DNA from: Paenisporosarcina sp050269735
Lineage (GTDB): Bacteria; Bacillota; Bacilli; Bacillales_A; Planococcaceae
Direction of reading: 5' to 3'
Length of the DNA: 64,000 nucleotides
Assembly: GCF_050269735.1 (NCBI RefSeq)
Contig: NZ_JBNNIX010000001.1
Location: 372,001 to 436,000, forward strand
The translations under genes were made by a program, and so were the position numbers. This document shows positions 52,064-60,234 of this stretch, in pieces (within the stretch, counting starts at the first letter, position 1; each line of letters opens with the position of its first letter). Under the pieces are notes generated by a model. The model did no database searches, was not told where the DNA came from, and was given only the letters and a program-made list of their open reading frames with translations.

Positions 52064-52504
52064 CTACCACATAGTTGGCTTTATCACCATTAAAGCGAGC
52101 ATAAGCACTAATAAAATAATATAAATCCACGTAGCTTTGCGAAGCTTCTTAATTAAAAAAACGCGGTCAGCTTCAAGATCATCAAATTTCTTGAGTGTAC
52201 TTGAAAATGCACGGGCAAGAAAGAAAATGGAGACTACCATCAGTGCAATCGTCATCACAATCCATGGAGTATGCCATGGCCATGGTCCGAAAATTACGAG
52301 TAAAACTCCGGAACCGACGAGGACATGCCCAGCATGTTTTATAAGGCGAACGACAGAACGAAAAATAGAAATATGCGTCTGATCAAGCAGGCGGTCACTC
52401 TCTTGCATTTTTCTTAGAACAGCGAATAATACAAACAAGGGACCGACTGACAAGACGGCACTTAAAACATGGGTGAAGACGATGTAAATGTAATAACCAT
52501 TCAT
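52064..52504 (-). CDS. Four-helix membrane protein, unknown
   Basis: A 146-residue protein with four hydrophobic helices (residues 5-28, 57-72, 79-96, 124-141). Layout resembles DUF2269/CopD-like integral membrane proteins with His in helix 1 (FTHVLSAVLSVG); not certain. It starts 3 bp after the ASCH gene with no separate RBS, so it is translationally coupled. Confidence 0.72.
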   Translation of the reverse strand: MNGYYIYIVFTHVLSAVLSVGPLFVLFAVLRKMQESDRLLDQTHISIFRSVVRLIKHAGHVLVGSGVLLVIFGPWPWHTPWIVMTIALMVVSIFFLARAFSSTLKKFDDLEADRVFLIKKLRKATWIYIILLVLMLALMVIKPTMW

Positions 52505-52507
52505 GGC

Positions 52508-52855
52508 TTATGCGTTTACCGGTGCAAATTCATGAACCCAGACGGTCATTGTCGGTAACCAAGGCATTCTAGGATGATACGACAAAATGGATTGTTTATA
52601 TTCTTCTACAGTTTGAAATCCTTCATGACGAGCATGTTCATCAGTTAATTCACCCAATGTCTGAATGTATACATTGTTGATGATGAACGACTGTCCTTTT
52701 AACTCCATGATTTCTCCGATATCAGCATAACGTCCGTTTCGACGTGTTGCTGTCTTTTGACCATTTAGCACTTTTTCAATATCTGATTCCATTGTAATTA
52801 AGCGTTCGATTGAACACGTCTTTGGTGGTAAGTTAGTTTGTTCTGAATGGGTCAC
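52508..52855 (-). CDS. ASCH-domain protein
   Basis: A 115-residue protein of the ASCH (PUA-like, RNA-binding) superfamily. Segments: LNGQKTATRRNGRYADIGEI (residues 30-49), FIINNVYIQTLGELTDEHA (residues 57-75) and HPRMPWLPTMTVWVHEF (residues 93-109). Some ASCH proteins act on modified nucleosides or RNA; role here unknown. Start is GTG 52855 with AAGGCGG upstream. Confidence 0.85.
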   Translation of the reverse strand: MTHSEQTNLPPKTCSIERLITMESDIEKVLNGQKTATRRNGRYADIGEIMELKGQSFIINNVYIQTLGELTDEHARHEGFQTVEEYKQSILSYHPRMPWLPTMTVWVHEFAPVNA

Positions 52856-52988
52856 GTAAATTCCGCCTTCTTCTATAAGTTAGTTTAATTTCTTTAATGG
52901 GTATCTTGAGAATGAAGTATACCTTTTCTAAGTGTACACCTTAAAAAGAGTTTGGACTATGAGTTGCAGTAATTAAGGAGGTCTCAAT

Positions 52989-53918
52989 ATGGTGGAAAAT
53001 ACAAATGAAAAAGTATTGGCAACGAGAACGGTGAATTACATAGAAAAATTGGCTGGTAAACACCCAGGTTATCGTCGGGCACATGCCAAAGGTGTATTGT
53101 ATCAAGCGACTTTTACTCCGACGGGAAAAGCATCCCAATATACAAAGGCCGCTCATTTAACCGGAAGTGAAGTTTCAGCGATTGTTCGCTTTTCAAACAG
53201 TTCACCTAACCCTGAGACGGCAGATGCCCTTGCTGCTGTAAAAGGAATGTCCGTACAATTTCAATTGCCAGAAGGGGACATCCATAGCTTAGTGGGAATC
53301 ACGTTGCCGATTTTCGTCACGAAGTCACCTCAGACTTTTTTTGATATGTTAAAGACGATTACGTCATTCAAAGAAGGCAAACCGGATTTTAAAGAGATGG
53401 TTAAACTATTTGCGACTTATCCTGAAAGCCGGGCTGCTTTTCAGATGATACGTAAACTCAAACATACAAAGAGTTATGCAACGGGTCGATATTACGCGGT
53501 GCATGCTTTTTACTTGATTAATGATGAAGGCGAGCGGACACCTGTGAAGTTTGAATGGGAACCGGAATTGGGAGTCGAAACTTTCACAGTGAAAGAATTG
53601 GCGACATTGCCTCCTGATTACCTGGAAGCAGAACTGGCACAACGTTTAAAAACAGAAGAAGTGCGCTTCCGTCTACATATCGTAATTGGGGAAGAACATG
53701 ACCCAACGGACGATCCGACGAAAGAATGGCCAAAAGAGCGGACTCGAATTGATGCCGGGGTATTAAGCATTCATTCAAAAGAAATGGTCGGAGACGATAC
53801 GTTTATCTTTGATCCCACCGTTTTACCCACAGGAATTGTATGTTCGGACGATGAAATTCTGCCATTTCGTAAAGATGCGTATGCAGTTTCTTATGAAAGA
53901 CGTAGAAAAGGGGAGTAA
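52989..53918 (+). CDS. SrpA-like small heme catalase
   Basis: A 309-residue catalase-superfamily protein of the compact SrpA type. YRRAHAKGVLYQATF contains the distal His (about residue 29), VRFSNSSPNP the distal Asn region, GMSVQFQLPEGD a core strand, and FRKDAYAVSYERRRKGE at the C-terminus the proximal Tyr and Arg. It likely breaks down peroxide or acts as a peroxidase. AAGGAGG precedes the start. Confidence 0.9.
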   Translation: MVENTNEKVLATRTVNYIEKLAGKHPGYRRAHAKGVLYQATFTPTGKASQYTKAAHLTGSEVSAIVRFSNSSPNPETADALAAVKGMSVQFQLPEGDIHSLVGITLPIFVTKSPQTFFDMLKTITSFKEGKPDFKEMVKLFATYPESRAAFQMIRKLKHTKSYATGRYYAVHAFYLINDEGERTPVKFEWEPELGVETFTVKELATLPPDYLEAELAQRLKTEEVRFRLHIVIGEEHDPTDDPTKEWPKERTRIDAGVLSIHSKEMVGDDTFIFDPTVLPTGIVCSDDEILPFRKDAYAVSYERRRKGE

Positions 53919-53926
53919 GAAAAAAG

Positions 53927-54004
53927 TTATGCACGGATAAAAGGTAAACTGTCCACAAAATGTGCATAGGTCGGCCATGTGGACGGTTATCCACATGTGG
54001 ATAA
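53927..54004. promoter_or_regulatory. DnaA-box cluster
   Basis: TTATCCACATGTGGATAA (53987-54004) is two perfect DnaA boxes (TTATCCACA) back to back in opposite orientation. Upstream are weaker matches: TTATGCACG (53927), CTGTCCACA (53949) and its inverted partner TGTGGAC (53978). Lies in a 200-bp gap between catalase and oxidoreductase genes. Confidence 0.6.
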
Positions 54005-54118
54005 TAATCGAAAAAATCAGCGGATTTATTTAAGTGGTTTTCGTTAATTTTAAATGGGTTGTGGCATACACTATTAATTGCCGACTTAATTTAACAACGT
54101 AAAGGAGACTGATCCAAT

Positions 54119-54661
54119 ATGAGTATTGTTGTAATATACGGGAGTACCCGGCCGAATGGAAATACCGAGCAATTAACTAAATATGCAATTGAAGGACTCG
54201 AAGTTGAACAAATTTATTTACGTGATTATAAAATTGAACCAATTGACGACCGCCGCCATACTGAAGGTGGCTTCTCGGATGTGAATGATGATTACAGCGG
54301 GTTAGTCGAGCGGATGATGAAACATGAGACCATCATATTTGCGACACCAATTTATTGGTACAGTATGACCGGGACCATGAAAAACTTTATTGATCGATGG
54401 TCTCACACGATGCGGGATGAAAAATTCCCTGGTTTTAAAGATCAGCTTGGTACGAAAAAGGCTTATGTTATTGCGGTGGGTGGCGATAATCCGCATGTAA
54501 AAGGCTTGCCTCTTATTCAACAATTCAACTACATTTTTCAATTTATGAGCATTTCTTTTGAAGGGTATGTACTCGGAAAAGCGAGTCGACCTGGTGATAT
54601 TGCAGCGGATCATCGTGCGCACTCGGCTGCCACAGCCATGAATCGAAAATTAAAAGAATAG
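54119..54661 (+). CDS. NAD(P)H-dependent oxidoreductase, flavodoxin fold
   Basis: A 180-residue FMN reductase-like protein. VIYGSTRPNGNTEQL (residues 5-19) is the FMN phosphate loop and TPIYWYSMTGTMKNFIDRW (about 78-96) the isoalloxazine-binding segment. Substrate unknown: quinone, azo or iron/flavin reductase. AAAGGAG precedes the ATG. Confidence 0.9.
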   Translation: MSIVVIYGSTRPNGNTEQLTKYAIEGLEVEQIYLRDYKIEPIDDRRHTEGGFSDVNDDYSGLVERMMKHETIIFATPIYWYSMTGTMKNFIDRWSHTMRDEKFPGFKDQLGTKKAYVIAVGGDNPHVKGLPLIQQFNYIFQFMSISFEGYVLGKASRPGDIAADHRAHSAATAMNRKLKE

Positions 54662-54791
54662 TGTACTCATGAAAGTGTCAGGTATATAAAGGAAGTGCAG
54701 AGATGAAGGTTGTCTTGCATATCCTGCAGATTCTTGGCGCTTTTTGTTATAGAGTCGTTCTTTTTCACTAGTTTCTTGAATTTTCTATTTT

Positions 54792-54807
54792 TGTTTCGTA
54801 CGAAACA
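54792..54807. promoter_or_regulatory. Palindromic operator upstream of the isoprenoid synthase gene
   Basis: TGTTTCGTACGAAACA is a perfect 16-bp palindrome, with a TATGAT -10-like element at 54820. It occupies the expected -35 region, so a repressor site is likely. No TetR- or similar regulator is adjacent. Confidence 0.55.
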
Positions 54808-54896
54808 GAATTTTTATTGTATGATAAGAGGATTAAAACCTTTTGAAATGGTCATATCATAGGAATACATATGGATTGGAACGGGAGGAATCGAGG

Positions 54897-55718
54897 ATGA
54901 GTGAGGCTGTCTTATTGCAACGTGAAGCCATGGATGTGTTAAAACAAACGAGTCGTACATTTTTCATTCCCATTAATTTTTTGGAACCTACATTGAGAAA
55001 AACGGTAGCGTCTGCGTATTTGTGCATGCGAGCGATTGATGAAATCGAAGATCACCCAGATATGAAGGCGGAAACGAAGCGTCAATTACTAACGTCAATT
55101 AGCGAAAGTATGAAGACAACTTTTGATCCTGAAAAATACCGTGCTCTAATTCAGCCTTATCAAAACTTGCTTCCCACTGTGACACAACGTCTCGGTGATT
55201 GGATTTTATTGTGTCCACCGGATGTCGTTGAAAAAGTAAAAGAGTCAACTGCTGTTATGGCGGAAGGTATGGCAAAATGGGTGGACAAGGACTGGCGTAT
55301 CAAGACCAAAGAAGATCTGGATGATTACACCTATTATGTAGCGGGTCTCGTAGGATGTATGCTGTCCGATTTATGGAAATGGCATGATAATACAGAAACT
55401 GATCGTGAAAAAGCGATTGCTTTTGGACGAGGGTTACAAGCTGTAAACATTCTGCGTAACCAAGACGAAGATTGGGAACGTGGCGTACGTTTCTTGCCTG
55501 ACGGCTGGGAACGGGAAGATTTATTTCTATATGCGAAGCAGAACTTGGCGATGGGAAGCGATTATGTTAAAGATATTAACAATCGTGGAATCACGATGTT
55601 TTGTAAAGTGCCGCTTGCTTTGGCAAACAGTACGTTAAAAGCGATGAAAATAGGTCGTGAAAAAATCTCCCGTAAAGAAGTCGAATCGATTGTTGCGGAA
55701 CTGGAAAATCAATATTAA
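54897..55718 (+). CDS. Squalene/phytoene synthase family protein
   Basis: A 273-residue all-helical isoprenoid synthase-fold protein. The first Asp-rich motif is AIDEIEDHPD (about residues 50-59). The second, NILRNQDEDWERG (about residues 178-190), has Asn where condensing enzymes usually have the first Asp of DxxxD (typically RDxxED). It may couple prenyl diphosphates or, as reported for the B. subtilis relative YisP, act as a prenyl-diphosphate phosphatase; undecided. GGGAGG gives ATG 54897. No desaturase or cyclase genes are adjacent. Confidence 0.85.
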   Translation: MSEAVLLQREAMDVLKQTSRTFFIPINFLEPTLRKTVASAYLCMRAIDEIEDHPDMKAETKRQLLTSISESMKTTFDPEKYRALIQPYQNLLPTVTQRLGDWILLCPPDVVEKVKESTAVMAEGMAKWVDKDWRIKTKEDLDDYTYYVAGLVGCMLSDLWKWHDNTETDREKAIAFGRGLQAVNILRNQDEDWERGVRFLPDGWEREDLFLYAKQNLAMGSDYVKDINNRGITMFCKVPLALANSTLKAMKIGREKISRKEVESIVAELENQY

Positions 55719-55731
55719 TTTATTCAAGTAA

Positions 55732-55784
55732 AAAGTGCCGGAAACCAAGGTGAGTATCTCAGACCTTTGGGTTCCGGCACTTTG
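55732..55784. terminator. Bidirectional terminator
   Basis: AAAGTGCCGGAA and CCAAGGT pair with ACCTTTGG and TTCCGGCACTTT, a roughly 20-bp stem between convergent genes. Confidence 0.9.
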
Positions 55785-55789
55785 TTCAT

Positions 55790-57037
55790 TTAACCTGCTT
55801 GTGGTGATTTACCGAGTTTAGTCAGACGTTGGGCAAACTCTTCAGAGCGTGGCGTTGTCCCTTTGAAAACGTCGTTCAATTCATAAGCTTGTGTTCCGTG
55901 TTCGGCAAAGTCGAGACCGATTTTCTCTTCTTCTTTTGACACCCGTAATATGAAGAACAATCGAATTGCCATCAAACTCCCGCCAACAGTGATGGAAGTC
56001 CAAGTAATAATTGCGACAATCCCGACGATTTGAATGGCAAGAATACCTACGCCACCTCCATAAAATAAGCCATTTGTCGTATCAAATAAACCTACTGCAA
56101 GCGTTCCCCAAATGCCTCCGATCCCATGTACCGAAATCGCGCCGACGGGGTCATCAATTTTAGCTTTTACATCAAAGAAACGAATGCTTTCTGTCATAAT
56201 GACTCCAGCGATCAGTCCGATGATAATTGAGCCGATTAATGAAACGTTCGCGCAGCCTGCGGTAATCCCGACAAGGCCACTTAAAGCCCCGTTCAGTGTA
56301 AGAGAAGCATCCATCTGTTTGTAGCGAAGTTTGGTGTGTAAAGCAGTGGACAAAACTGCGGCCGATGCAGCAAGTAAAGTATTGGCAATGACAATCGGCA
56401 CTAATGTTGTGTCAGCTGCCAAAGTGCTTGCACCATTAAAGCCAAACCAACCAAGCCATAAAATAAAGACACCGAGCGCCCCAAGAGGTATGCTGTGCCC
56501 AGGAATGACATTGACGGAATGGTCACTGTATTTTCCGATGCGTGGACCAATCAGCCATGCGGCAATTAATGCCCCGACAGCCCCGGTTAAGTGAACAACT
56601 GACGATCCGGCAAAGTCAATAAAACCGAGTTGGGACAACCAACCGCCACCCCATACCCAGTGGCCGACAATCGGATAGATAACACCCGTCATGGCAACGA
56701 CCAATAGTAGGTAAGAAGATAATTTCATCCGTTCAGCAACGGCTCCAGAGATGATGGTTGCGCATGTTGCGGCAAAAACAGCCTGGAAAACAAAGAATCC
56801 AATATCTTCACGACCAAGTAGGGCAAACCCTTCTGTACCAATAAGTCCGAAAGCGGAAGTGCCAAACATGAGGGCAAATCCCACGATAAAATAAAGAATA
56901 GCGCCAATGGATAACGTTAATAAATTTTTCATCAAGATATTCACTGTATTTTTAGAACGAGTAAATCCTGTCTCGACCATTGCAAACCCCGCGTGCATAA
57001 AAAATACCAAAATTGCACCAATCATCATCCACATCAT
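55790..57037 (-). CDS. amt: Ammonium transporter Amt (5' end possibly frameshifted)
   Basis: A 415-residue Amt/Rh channel for NH4+/NH3 with 11 helices. Family segments HAGFAMVETGFTRSKNTVNI, GHWVWGGGWLSQLG, DFAGSSVVHLTGAVGAL and the pore His region VHGIGGIWGTLAVG are present. ATG 57037 has no RBS. A well-placed AAGGGGGAG and ATG lie at 57068, but one base out of frame: dropping one G of the GGG at 57047-57049 (plus strand) would give MEAVQSSSVDMMWMMIGAI. So the gene carries a frameshift, a sequencing error or an unusual start. glnK precedes it. Confidence 0.9.
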   Translation of the reverse strand: MMWMMIGAILVFFMHAGFAMVETGFTRSKNTVNILMKNLLTLSIGAILYFIVGFALMFGTSAFGLIGTEGFALLGREDIGFFVFQAVFAATCATIISGAVAERMKLSSYLLLVVAMTGVIYPIVGHWVWGGGWLSQLGFIDFAGSSVVHLTGAVGALIAAWLIGPRIGKYSDHSVNVIPGHSIPLGALGVFILWLGWFGFNGASTLAADTTLVPIVIANTLLAASAAVLSTALHTKLRYKQMDASLTLNGALSGLVGITAGCANVSLIGSIIIGLIAGVIMTESIRFFDVKAKIDDPVGAISVHGIGGIWGTLAVGLFDTTNGLFYGGGVGILAIQIVGIVAIITWTSITVGGSLMAIRLFFILRVSKEEEKIGLDFAEHGTQAYELNDVFKGTTPRSEEFAQRLTKLGKSPQAG

Positions 57038-57080
57038 ATCGACTGAGGGAGCTTTGTACTGCTTCCATTTTTACTCCCCC

Positions 57081-57422
57081 TTAAAATACAGCGACTGCGC
57101 CGCGTTCTCTTGTTCGAATTCGAATTGCTTCATCCACAGGAAGAATGAAGATCTTGCCGTCTCCAACTTCGCCTGTAACTGCGTGATTTAAGATTGCTTC
57201 AATTATGGGTTCAACCTTAAAATCCTCAATGACCATCTCCAATTTTAGCTTCGCTGAAAATTCCATTTCATACGCATTGCCGCGAAATAACCCCGTACGA
57301 CCTTCTTGTCTGCCGCATCCCGCTATTTCAGTTACCGTTAAACCATCAATTCCTTCTCGCACCAATGCTTTTCGAACATCAGAAAATACATCTGGTCGAA
57401 TAATCGCTTCAATTTTTTTCAT
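57081..57422 (-). CDS. glnK: P-II nitrogen regulatory protein GlnK/GlnB
   Basis: A 113-residue PII signalling protein controlling Amt and sensing ATP, ADP and 2-oxoglutarate. MKKIEAIIRPDVFSDVRKAL start, T-loop GCGRQEGRTGLFRGNAYEME (about residues 35-54, with Tyr at the usual position 51) and C-terminal B-loop TGEVGDGKIFILPVDEAIRIRTRERG. Directly upstream of amt, so glnK-amt is one operon behind a TnrA/GlnR box. AAAGGAG precedes the ATG. Confidence 0.95.
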   Translation of the reverse strand: MKKIEAIIRPDVFSDVRKALVREGIDGLTVTEIAGCGRQEGRTGLFRGNAYEMEFSAKLKLEMVIEDFKVEPIIEAILNHAVTGEVGDGKIFILPVDEAIRIRTRERGAVAVF

Positions 57423-57454
57423 TTTCCTTCTCCTTTCGAATTCCTAATATCATA

Positions 57455-57471
57455 TGTTAGGTTTTCTAACA
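57455..57471 (-). promoter_or_regulatory. TnrA/GlnR box upstream of glnK-amt
   Basis: TGTTAGGTTTTCTAACA matches TGTNAN7TNACA at every fixed position with a 17-bp dyad, 33 bp before glnK. It predicts activation by TnrA during nitrogen limitation, or control by GlnR. Confidence 0.75.
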
Positions 57472-57644
57472 TTAGGTAATGAAAATGAAAGTTAAGACGG
57501 GTTTGGGACGTGAAAATTTGAAAAGAGGAGTGGTGTTAATAAAGAAAAAACGAGCGTGGACTGGCCAAGAAGTTGGCTGCTGGTCCCGCTCGCAATTATG
57601 AAGAGATTAAGAAGTATAAGGTTACACATTTGATTTGGAGATTG

Positions 57645-57776
57645 TTTTTTCGTCCAGTCAATGTGAGTTTTCGTCCATTCAACATGGGTTTCTGTCCACT
57701 CAAAGTGGTTTTTCATTCAAATAACTTCAGTTTATGTCCATTCACCTGACGTTTTTGTCCATTCGCTTGGAGGAGG
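57645..57776. repeat. Array E: six 21-bp units, core TTTCGTCCATTCAA
   Basis: GTCCA occurs at 57652, 57673, 57694, 57736 and 57757; the missing copy at 57715 is a degenerate unit (TTTCATTCAA). Spacing is 21 bp throughout. Lies between glnK and the convergent-direction M20 gene end, far from obvious promoters. Confidence 0.88.
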
Positions 57777-57813
57777 ACACGATTTTTCTGGAGAAAGACA
57801 ATGTTTTGCTCTT

Positions 57814-58986
57814 TTATTGTTGTGCTTTAAAAAAAATGGCCGCAAATAGCTTGGCGGTCACCAACATGGCTGTTTCATCGAAATCAAATTGTTCATGGTG
57901 GTGGGGAAATACAAGTGATTCGTCTTGTAATTTTGCACCGACAAAGAAATAGGCTCCGGGCACAACTTGTGTGTAGTAACTGAAATCTTCTACAGGCATG
58001 ACGGGTGGTGTTTCCACGACTGCATCCATTCCGTAAAGCTTATAACCTGCCTGTCGAACAGTCTCCATTGCTTCTTGGTGGTTCCAAAGTGCGTCATAAC
58101 CATTGTCAATGGTGACAATTGCTTTTGCGCCAAGACCTATAGCGACGTTTTCCGCAATTTCACGAATGCGTTTGCTGGCTAATTTACGTAGTTCTGGATC
58201 GAACACACGAATGGTGCCTTCAAGCACCGCTTCACTTGGAATGACATTGTCAGCATCTCCGGCATGAAACTTCCCAATCGATACGACCAGTTCCTTTAAC
58301 GGGTCTGCATTGCGGCTGACAATTGTCTGAAGTGCCACCATGATATAACTTGCAGCCAATATGGGGTCGACACCATTATGTGGTTCAGCTCCATGTGTAC
58401 CAGATCCGCGGACCACGATTTTAACGGTATCTTCAGAAGCTTGGAGAAAACCATCTCGTACATAAATTTTTCCACTCTCCATTTTGCTTTGCAGATGGGC
58501 ACCATAAACGAGGTCGACGCCTTCTAGACAACCGTCTTCAATCATGGCGCGTGCACCACCAGGCGAGAGTTCTTCCCCAAATTGGTGAATCAGTACGATG
58601 TTGCCTGGCAATTCTTCTTTCACTTCCATCATCGCTTTAGCAAATGCGAGCAATGCCGAAGTGTGACCATCGTGACCACATGCGTGCATCACACCAGGAA
58701 CTGTGGATTTGTATGAGACATCTTTTACGTCCTGAATGGGCAACGCATCGAAATCTGCACGGAAAGCAATGGTCTTTCCAGGCTTGCCACCTCTAATTGT
58801 TCCGACAACACCACGTCCGCCAACTCCGCGTTTCACTTCCATACCTAAAGCTTCTAATTTGGTGGCAATGTATGCAGGAGTCTCAACTTCTTGTTGTGAC
58901 AGTTCGGGATACATATGTAAATGTCGGCGAACAGCGACCATTTCATCAAAGAGCTGTTCCAATTTTTGTTGTATCAATTTTTCCAT
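57814..58986 (-). CDS. M20 family amidohydrolase (YxeP/HipO-like)
   Basis: A 390-residue dinuclear metallohydrolase removing N-acyl groups from amino acids or similar amides. RRHLHMYPELSQQE (about 20-33), FRADFDALPIQ (about 75), HACGHDGHT (metal ligands, about 100-108), GEELSPGGA (catalytic Glu, about 137) and VMPVEDFSYY plus HHHEQFDFDE at the end are all present. AAGGAGG precedes the ATG. Monocistronic. Confidence 0.93.
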   Translation of the reverse strand: MEKLIQQKLEQLFDEMVAVRRHLHMYPELSQQEVETPAYIATKLEALGMEVKRGVGGRGVVGTIRGGKPGKTIAFRADFDALPIQDVKDVSYKSTVPGVMHACGHDGHTSALLAFAKAMMEVKEELPGNIVLIHQFGEELSPGGARAMIEDGCLEGVDLVYGAHLQSKMESGKIYVRDGFLQASEDTVKIVVRGSGTHGAEPHNGVDPILAASYIMVALQTIVSRNADPLKELVVSIGKFHAGDADNVIPSEAVLEGTIRVFDPELRKLASKRIREIAENVAIGLGAKAIVTIDNGYDALWNHQEAMETVRQAGYKLYGMDAVVETPPVMPVEDFSYYTQVVPGAYFFVGAKLQDESLVFPHHHEQFDFDETAMLVTAKLFAAIFFKAQQ

Positions 58987-59277
58987 TTTTCTTCCTCCTT
59001 ATAAGGTATTGCCAATTGTTAATAATTGTAGCAAATTTTCATTTTCGTGCATAATAAACTTTGTTTTTGAATGTTTATGCAGATTGGTGAGTTGGAATTT
59101 CCGAGGCAGTTTTCTTTTATCTCATCATTCTATTGGTTAAAATAACGTTGTACATTTAGAGTCGAACGGACATAAAGCATCACGAGTGGAGAACCATGCG
59201 AATGGACAAAACTTTATGACACGTACGATACTTTTCCCAAGGAACTATATACACATCATGAATAGGAGGAAACCATA

Positions 59278-59997
59278 TTGGCTACATCTCTACAAGGCAA
59301 GAACGCCATTATTACAGGTGCAGGCCGCGGCATTGGCCTTGCGATTGCCATTGCTTTAGCGAAAGAAGGAGTAAATGTTGGGCTCCTTGCTCGATCTGAA
59401 GAGCATTTGCAACAAGTCGTGAACGAAGTGGAAGGTCAAGGTGTAAAGGCGGTTTTTGCAACTGCTGACGTTTCTTCAAATGAGGAAGTGACACGTGCAA
59501 TTGAGTCTTTGACAAATCAACTTGGCACAGTCGATATTTTGATTAATAATGCAGGGATTGCGAAATTCGGTAAATTTATGGATCTTGAAATTGCCGAATG
59601 GGAAAAAATCATTCAAGTGAATTTGATGGGTGTTTATTATGTGACACGCGCTGTGTTGCCAGGAATGATTGAACAACAAGCTGGAGACATTATCAACATT
59701 TCTTCTTCTGCAGGACAAAAAGGTGCACCAATTACAAGTGCATACAGCGCTTCGAAATTCGGGGTCCTTGGGATTACTGAATCACTTGCAATGGAAGTAC
59801 GTAAGCATAACATCCGTGTTACAGCACTAACACCAAGTACAGTGGCTACGGATTTGGCGATCGACAATGATTTGACGGATGGCAATCCAGACAAAGTGAT
59901 GCAACCAGAAGATATTGCAGAATTTATCGTTGCTCAATTGAAATTGAACAAACGCATTTTTATAAAAGAAGCGGGACTATGGTCAACTAATCCATAG
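59278..59997 (+). CDS. SDR-family 3-ketoacyl-(ACP) reductase-like protein
   Basis: A 239-residue short-chain dehydrogenase. NADP-binding ITGAGRGIGLAIAIAL (residues 12-27), NNAG (about 91), catalytic Ser in INISSSAGQKG (about 142) and YSASK (Tyr/Lys, about 157-161). Close to FabG-like YqjQ/YgfF types, substrate unknown. Starts with TTG 59278 behind TAGGAGGA. Ends at a terminator. Confidence 0.92.
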   Translation: MATSLQGKNAIITGAGRGIGLAIAIALAKEGVNVGLLARSEEHLQQVVNEVEGQGVKAVFATADVSSNEEVTRAIESLTNQLGTVDILINNAGIAKFGKFMDLEIAEWEKIIQVNLMGVYYVTRAVLPGMIEQQAGDIINISSSAGQKGAPITSAYSASKFGVLGITESLAMEVRKHNIRVTALTPSTVATDLAIDNDLTDGNPDKVMQPEDIAEFIVAQLKLNKRIFIKEAGLWSTNP

Positions 59998-60008
59998 AAT
60001 CTTCAATA

Positions 60009-60054
60009 GATGTCAGGGGATGGCCGAATATTGCCATCCACCTGGCATTTTTTA
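60009..60054 (+). terminator. Terminator of the SDR gene
   Basis: ATGTCAGG and GGATGGC pair with GCCATCC and CCTGGCAT (60010-60048), T6 after. Confidence 0.88.
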
Positions 60055-60234
60055 TTGTGAAAAGCCTTAATTGACATGTTGGTATGACTTTATCTAGTGA
60101 TTTGGAATGTTCCTCGAAAAAGAATTAATTATATCAAATTGACCCGTTCATTAAATTTTTCAAAAACGTGTAGAATCTCCTGTCGAATGGGTATGGATAA
60201 GAGAATATCATTTATTTAATTGGAGCGTGAACGT

